Part shown: piece by piece, positions 57,797-64,000 of the stretch
Layout: the number at the start of each line of letters is the position of its first letter
Position numbering within the stretch: the stretch's first letter is position 1
NCBI GenBank assembly: GCA_964017125.1
Contig: OZ024914.1
Coordinates: 26,354,346-26,418,345 of the forward strand
Source of the DNA: Flabesymbios commensalis
Taxonomy: Eukaryota; Annelida; Polychaeta; Terebellida; Flabelligeridae
Direction of reading: 5' to 3'
DNA length: 64,000 nt
Program-made: the position numbers and the translations under genes
The notes under the pieces: model-generated
What the model was told of the DNA's origin: nothing
The model's database searches: none
Seen by the model: only the letters and a program-made list of their open reading frames with translations

Positions 57797-59960
57797 CTGT
57801 TTTGTGCCAATGCTAAATCTTACCTGACAACAAAATAAGGTTGTAAAGCTATATATAATTTATGCTCAGAACATCTTGTGTCTCGCGTGGGATGAACAGA
57901 GTTACCCTTAGTGAGTGTTACTCTGAGGACTATCCGACCCGAGGATAGCGGATCTAGAGTTTCTGCCTGGGGGTAAATTCCCTAGACATGCCCAGAACCC
58001 CTTATTGGGCGAGTGAAGGATTTCACTCACAACAACCCGAGATGCACTATCACCCCACCCTCACGTCATCATCTGTAAATCATTCATCTCATCAATGGAC
58101 TGCACTGTTTTTATCGTGTTTTATTACAATGTGACTTAATTGAACATTCGTGACGTAAAGCAACAATTTACTAAGTACTACAAAGAACATCCTCTGACCA
58201 CCAGAATGTAAATATGTGGAAGTCCCGTGGACATCTTAGACCACCAAAATGCTGACATGTCTAAGGACGAGCATTGGAAATATTTGCGGTCAACAGTATG
58301 AAAAGTGACGATGATAGGTGATCTATTCAATATTGTATTGCAACATAATCAGATACTAGTTTCAAGGAGCAAAATCTTAGAATAATGAAAATTTAAAAAA
58401 AAAAATGAAAGGAAAGCACTACATTTTTGACAAAAACTGTAATTTCTCTTCTACGAGGACCACCAGATGTTAAGCTGGATACCAGGTTTTTTAAGCTAGT
58501 CCACTGCTTCAGAATCATAGTTTGGGATCTTTGAACAGCTATCCGCAAATGATATAAATCATTCTTTCAATGTTCATTTCTACGGCATATTAATATATCC
58601 CGCACAACCACTTTTTTGGGAAAAACGATCAAATGTCTAGAAAGTTGTATCTCATAAACTACTTGTTATTTGTAACCAGACGTGATCGACGTACTGGGGT
58701 TGTACATAGGTAAAATATTACGTTCAATTTAGGCTTTGCCTTTGGACTTGTTTAATAATTTGTATATATAGGTCTAATATACTCTGATACTCGGGGGACC
58801 GCCCACTCCAGACATCCGGCTTGTTTAATTGAGGATACCTTGAATCAGTGAACAGTGGTGAACCCCTGAAGTATGCCCATGTCCATTGTCACTAGTTGAC
58901 AAGGACACCGTGTTGGCTTAGCGTTGATTCTGTGCTAAGCCATCGTCTTGTGTAGCCTCAGAAAAGACAGGCACAACAGGAACTGGCGGCTGGGGCAGGA
59001 CGGCCAAGGCCGTGTAGTCTTATGCCAGGTTTCCGCTCTGCCATATCATACAACCGTATCATTATACTGTACGATAATGCAAAGCCAAAAAGCGGTAACT
59101 GCTTACTTGAAAAAGTCAGCAGTTGCTGCTTTTGTGGTTTTGCACGGCACCATACACAGATACAAGACTTGAATTGCCCATGCATTTCTTATCTATTTAT
59201 GGAATGTAAGATTCACGCAATTTACCATGTGTAGATGTAAATTTAAATATCAATGCACACTAATAAGTTGGCTATTGAACTATATATTTTCTTGTTTTTA
59301 TCCTTATATTGCATAGCCCCAGTGTTTCAGCCACAGATTGATCGCGTACAAAATCGTGGGACATTTCTTTGGACTGTCATATCGGAAAATATCGGGGAGA
59401 AATCAGGTCAAAAATAGTTTTTTTAGAATCAGTAAAATTTCAGTTCCATGCCCGCATGCTCAGCTCAGAGGTCGCACAGTCATTAAAAAGTTATGGACAT
59501 TTTTCGGACCTTGGGGTCGGGATCGCTCTCAGTCACCGTCATGTTGGATTTTTCGGGTAGAGCAAATACATCCATCCACGGCCTCGGAGAGGACGACACG
59601 GCAATATATTGCAATGCTTCTAAATGCTGGTTTTTTATTGCATAAATTCTGAAATTAAAGTGAGATCATAATTTACATGCAGATATATTGTTTTGGTCTC
59701 ACTCTAGTCTACTCTATCATGTCTGTCTATGGCGATACCAGTCGAGGCTCATGGCCAGAGAGACCCTCTTTTATGCAGCAATAGAGTCTGGTTTAAAGGG
59801 TGGAGGTGTGCGAGGTGATGCGATGTGATGGCCTCTTGAATTGTCTGGTGTATAGAACGCCACAGACCCCAAGCCCCTTATCTGGCGACTCGTCTAATTT
59901 TCACTGTAAAGCCATCGCAAGTAATGACGTGGACCTGTATTTATAAAGTCACCGCCAAAG

Positions 59961-60042
59961 CACGAGACACTGACCCAATGTTGTTTCAATGTTGGGCCAG
60001 CGTCTACGACGCTGGCGCAACATTAAAACAGCATTGAGTCAT
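59961..60042. repeat. Palindromic GTTGGGCCAG-family element (copy p)
   Basis: GACCCAATGTTGTTTCAATG ... CATTAAAACAGCATTGAGTC with centre CCAGCGTCTACGACGCTGG. Close relative of copy n. Confidence 0.75.
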
Positions 60043-60171
60043 TGGCATGGCGTGCGGTAGCATGTGCCGCCGTCGTTGGACCACACCGTGAGCAGTATCG
60101 GGGTTGGCCATTGGTAGCGTTTCGGCGATCATAAAGCATTGCCGGGGTCTGGTCCCTTACAAACATCTATA

Positions 60172-60357
60172 GCACGCTGGTTCTCTTGCACCTTGCCTGC
60201 AGGTCTTCTTCTGCGGCTGTACGCGGCGCGCCTTGCCACCAAATCCTTGTTCTCCCACCATAAAGAAGACAAACGCCCCCTCGCCCGCTGCCAGTGTATA
60301 CGTGGCCATGCAGCCGCCAGCACCACTCAGTGCCCATAAACAGACCCTGCCATTCAT
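60172..60357 (-). CDS. Candidate exon, glycine-rich receptor-like motif
   Basis: The frame reads LSGAGGCMATYTLAAGEG, AFVFFMVGEQGFGGKARR. The pattern G-AGG-x-A-x-Y-x-L-x-x-GE-x-hydrophobics-VG-x-QG resembles the glycine-rich ectodomain of ALK/LTK-type receptors (SLGLGESLYILVGQQG). A donor-like TTT|GTAAGG lies at the lower end. The segment is more GC-rich than its surroundings. With a single short motif it could be coincidence. Confidence 0.22.
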
Positions 60358-61320
60358 GCTAACTTACGAAAATACCGTCAACCTTATTCACCTTATTCAC
60401 ACAGGATGTGTTTTATTAACCGTTTGTAATTGTATGTATATAGTTTCATTATTATTTTTTATGTTTTAGTACAATTTTCACGCAAAATGTTAAATTTGAA
60501 AAATAAATAAAAAGCATAAAAGATATATATATATACTCATTAAGTACTAAGTCCTGTAGCCATTTTTGTATTACACCAAGTATTGTACGCCCACCACTAC
60601 TAATATTGCTATCATCAGAATTTTGTTCCGTCGAAGAAAACGTTTTATATTGCCTTTCTATGCTGATATTGTGGATGCGCTAATTGCACGTTAATTGTGT
60701 AATAACAAACGTTAATTGTGTAATAACAATTTCGGCCTTTATTAAAGTGGGCTGTGAGTTGCAGCATTGTCACACACTACTATAAGACAACACAGGGAGC
60801 GATACATGTAGATACGTATATAATTAAATTACATTACATTACAATTTATACGCTTACACATATATTGTAGTTGATAACGGCGATAACTTTAACGGAATCA
60901 GTCCATTATTTAAGAATCCTCGATAATAATTATGATAATGAAAAGGTATACTTACCCTTTCTCCACCGCCTTCGACGCCGCAGCAAATTGTTACTCAGCT
61001 GTCGCTCAAAACTAAAAATACTACGGTCCCATATATACTCCCCTCTGACCATGCTGACCTTATTTTTTATGGAAAAATACCTTTTTAAGCTGCTCAGAAT
61101 TCATCTGAATTTTTGTACACATTAACAGTTAACCTAGACATGCCCACACCAGAACGACTTATCGGGTGAGTGAAGGAAACTCGCTCTCAATAACCCACCA
61201 CAAACAAACCCAAACAAGTTTACAAGTTTAAGCTTGTGAACGCGATAACTTATCATGCTTATGCACGTGCATGTTTTGTAGGGATGACCAGCCGAGACCC
61301 CTTTTTCAAAACAATTTCTG

Positions 61321-61343
61321 TGGGTGGTGGGGGGGGGGGGGGG
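61321..61343 (+). repeat. Poly-G tract
   Basis: A run of about 17 G after TGGGTGGT; potential G-quadruplex. A comparable C-run lies at 14364-14379. Confidence 0.8.
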
Positions 61344-61867
61344 TTAGGACGCTAAATTTAGAAAGAATTATCATGCCTCTGTCATTAATAACAGTACTAA
61401 TTCACGAAACCCAACGAAAGTAATTAATTAGTTTCCCGTACTGACAGCATTGAAATGCCAGAGACCTTTTCGGACATGCACCAAGATTCAATATGTGTGT
61501 GTATGTCATGATTATGATGATAGGGTATAAATAATTATTCTGTCGCTATTTGTTGAAACTATACAGTTTACCTGTTTACAGTAAGGTTTATAGAACAGGT
61601 CTGTAAACTGAATTTACATGATGACATATTAATACAAAATATTAATAATAACAACATATTAATATGTAATTTCAACATTTAAATATCATTCCTCCAGAAT
61701 GAAAGTCAACATACACACTACAAATATTTGTATTCTCAGCAAAAATGATGTTTTATTTGAAAATCTTATCACCCGAGTTTCCACAAGTCCTGAATATATA
61801 ATAAACATGATGAATCAAATGGTTATTTAAGTCATTTTAAATATTTTAGATTACTTTTTAAAAGGGC

Positions 61868-62180
61868 GGGGGCCCTAGGGTAGTGGTTAGCACCGCTGCC
61901 TTTCACGCCAGAGTCCGGGGTTCGGTTCCCGGTCTCGGCGGTTTGAAAGAATCAAAATTGTTTCTTCCCCATCCACGTGTGAAAGTTAGTATTGTGGGGA
62001 GCCTCTGTGACCGAGAGGTAGCGTGCTCGGCCTCAGACCGCCAGGGCTCGAATTTCGAATCCTGTGTCTGGAGGACAGTGTCATCTCAATCATCTCACCA
62101 TCCTCAGGAGGTTCTCCTGGCCCAGCTTAGCCTATATGTGCACAGAGGTGGCCTAAAGCCCGATTCATTTCATTTTTACT
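61868..62180 (+). mobile_element. tRNA-derived SINE-like element, probably dimeric
   Basis: The first unit has a box-A-like TAGGGTAGTGGTTAGCACC, an anticodon-loop-like CCTTTCACGCC and box B GGGGTTCGGTTCCCGG, in the arrangement of a tRNA-Glu(UUC) head. Acceptor stems do not pair, so it is not a functional tRNA. The second unit (about 61997-62070) has GACCGAGAGGTAGCGTGCTC and TTTCGAATCC, again tRNA-like. The tail reads CACAGAGGTGGCCTAAAGCC then a T-rich end. The 115-codon frame through it is not a gene. Confidence 0.6.
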
Positions 62181-62763
62181 TTTTAAAAGCTTCTTTCAGA
62201 ATGCACCATCTAAGTGTTATCATCACCTGATCATAAAAACATAGCTAGAATATGTGTTAAATATAGATGAAAGTTAACTATTCTAATATTAGTATTGTAC
62301 ACCTTTTTTTCTTAAAACAGTTATTGATTTTATGTACTCAATCTGTCAACATGGTAAAGCTATTTTTCTATTTTGAGAAACTTGTACCATACCGTCCTCA
62401 TTCACGACTAATCATTCAAGGTGGTAAGAAACACATATACGACAAAATGGTAAGTAGCAAATGACGTGAAATTGTCCAGTATTACCGAGAGGTATTAATT
62501 ATTTATACCAAGCCCTGGAATGGTCCGTTAGGTTTGTAATGCCATGAAAGCATTCTCTATGAGTGTACGTGTATCTAGAGCCATCTGGTGACGATCAGCT
62601 CCAACACAGAGCCATCTGGTGGATGACTTGTGAAGACAGTGCCACCTGGTGAATCGTTTCTTACCCCAAGGTTTATTTTCTTCCCAGTCGTATCGGGAGT
62701 CGTATACCATATTTTGGCCACTGCTCCAACATGTATGGCTTAAATTCACGCCAAGGCTCCTTG

Positions 62764-62930
62764 TTAAAGGTGACCTATCACCCCTTATCTGCTTATATAG
62801 TATGAATAATTTTGTGACAAATAAATCAAAGTTGCCACAAGACGGGGCACAAGTGTTTCCTTATATGGGGTGATTGGCTATGTAGGACATAATTATTCAT
62901 ACCATATAAGGGGTGATAAATCACCTTTAA
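62764..62930. mobile_element. TTAA-flanked MITE, family PB4
   Basis: 167 bp with TTAA at 62764-62767 and 62927-62930. Inverted ends are AGGTGACCTATCACCCCTTA and ATAAGGGGTGATAAATCACCT, extending inward with AGTATGAATAATT / AATTATTCATACC. No open frame. Confidence 0.75.
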
Positions 62931-63720
62931 CACATTCAACATGTTCAACCCCTACGGCAATCTTTTTTGTCCAAGGTCAGAGGCGGAGGAAAATTGTTTG
63001 TTAACGTGAATAAATTGAAAAAAATACTGATTGAATCTCATGATTATTGAGATGAACGAATTAGATTTTCAGTTTTCCACCAATAATCAAAATGGCCGCC
63101 ATTTGGCGACTAGTTACAGTCTTTTAAGTTTTCTGCCTGCCTTTTTTTCAAAAAAATGTGCTCTAGCTACTATAACAGGCGGTGTGGTAATGGTAGATTC
63201 AATTTCAAACATTGTTCTATTATATGTTGGATTCTAAGAGCTCTTCTTAATGTTTATTTGTATTTTAATTTATTTACCACTGATTACCCGTGGGTTAATT
63301 TGCAAGAGCGAAAATGCTGTGAAAAGCCGTTGTGTGGCCGCACTATTACATATATATATATATTTACATACTAATTGAATATATTTTTTTCATCGCCTTA
63401 ATGTACATGTTTGTTCATGTTACTTGGAGCAACACCAATGGGTCATATTCGTTTGATTGTACCGAGGGCTCTCACACCAGGTACTGTATACATGTAGTAT
63501 TCATTTTTACCCTTGACCAATCACTAGAGGATGCTCAGTCTGAAAGTCTGCCTTAAAGCGCGCGATCACCAGGTGACTCTGTTGGCTCGGTATTTCATAT
63601 ATTGCCACTTGAGTGCCTTGTATTCTGATTCGTACACGGACAAGTTCGTCTTTAAATCACTATTAACTGTACCAGGGGACATTTTTTATATACACATGCC
63701 AGTCATGCCTTGATTATTTT

Positions 63721-63835
63721 AACATGGTTCCACGGTCATGGAAAATCATGGAAAATGAAGAAATAAAATCCAGGCCTGAAAAAGTCATGGAAAATGAAAA
63801 TTTGGCAAAATGGAAAAGTCATGGAATTTGGCATT
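63721..63835. repeat. CATGGAAAA repeat, second locus
   Basis: TCATGGAAAATCATGGAAAA, AAAGTCATGGAAAATGAAAA, GGAAAAGTCATGGAATTTGG. Same style as 56300-56660. Confidence 0.55.
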
Positions 63836-64000
63836 TTTATAAATGTCTTATCCCATTTCTTTTCAAAAAAATGTGTTGATTACCTATACTTTTGACACAC
63901 CATGACACTGGCAGTCCACCTATAGCTGTAAAATATTTTATAAACAAAAAGTAAGAAACCCGCGACACCCGGTTTGGTTCTGCTTTCGATCGTACCGCTG

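Larger units (their letters stand above)
28548..64000 (+). other. Liprin-alpha intron 1 (partial, at least 35 kb)
   Basis: Reading the plus strand for the next conserved block (EFAALTKELN, then LLLEHLECLVSRHERSLRM) found nothing, so the intron appears to run off the window. It holds the repeats listed separately plus a few unassigned coding-like segments. Quieter stretches with no feature I can name are about 30.1-31.0, 31.5-33.6, 37.2-39.1, 45.0-46.3, 47.4-48.8, 49.1-50.7 and 60.4-61.8 kb; these are AT-rich single-copy-looking DNA. Confidence 0.7.

Noticed and set aside
61868-61945. Functional tRNA-Glu gene
   Set aside because: Box A and B are good but the acceptor stem does not pair and a second tRNA-like unit follows, as in a SINE.
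61883-62230. 115-codon frame over the SINE
   Set aside because: Its length is explained by the GC-rich tRNA-like heads; no protein family resemblance.
28548-64000. A second liprin-alpha exon
   Set aside because: I looked for FAALTKELN, LLLEHLECL, RHERSLRM and HHKALDEKV-like text on the plus strand and found none; a tblastn with a liprin-alpha protein would settle it.
1-64000. CRISPR arrays, operons, bacterial promoters
   Set aside because: The window is spliced animal DNA; the tandem arrays here have 140-165 bp units and no spacer pattern.

Overview
This is animal (metazoan) nuclear DNA: AT-rich, intron-dominated and packed with small transposon-derived repeats. Only two protein genes can be called with confidence, and both are conserved animal genes. 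Frequent TAGGCCTA and ACCGGTA words and the style of the repeats suggest a marine invertebrate, perhaps a deuterostome such as an echinoderm or hemichordate. That placement is only an impression.

Gene 1 (minus strand, 4745-27752) is a complete TMEM183 orthologue in five exons. All exon joins agree in phase: 1, 1, 1, 2. The spliced CDS is 1134 nt (377 aa plus stop), against about 376 aa for human TMEM183A as I recall it. Exon 2 is only 78 nt and was found by reading the minus strand for the conserved N-terminal block. Gene 2 (plus strand, from 28305) is the first coding exon of liprin-alpha (PPFIA family): 81 codons ending at a consensus donor. No further liprin exon was found, so 28548-64000 reads as the first part of a very long first intron. 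The two genes are head to head, with 552 bp between start codons. That gap holds a perfect NRF1-type palindrome and a ZNF143-like core, so it looks like a shared bidirectional promoter. Human TMEM183A and PPFIA4 are, from memory, neighbours on chromosome 1q32, so this may be an ancient linkage.

The rest is mostly repeats. (a) At least 15 palindromic elements share a GTTGGGCCAGCGTC core; within each copy the arms match, although the arm sequence differs between copies. (b) Several families of short elements are flanked by TTAA (piggyBac-like ends). One is inserted at a TTAA inside another, and the empty site is visible in a paralogue. (c) A 3.5 kb element with 26-bp perfect inverted ends and a TA duplication sits inside a 140-155 bp satellite array, again with a visible empty site. 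(d) There are two large foldbacks of one family, two LINE fragments on the minus strand, a tRNA-derived SINE-like unit, hAT-like ends, and a second tandem array (52.5-53.7 kb). TMEM183 intron 1 (15.5 kb) is a set of nested insertions.

The least explained parts are short minus-strand coding-like segments at 56.7-57.8 kb (faint IL-17-receptor SEFIR-like features) and near 60.2 kb (glycine-rich ALK/LTK-like motif). They may be exons of an unrecognised gene inside the liprin intron. No retrovirus-like or other capsid-bearing element was recognised.
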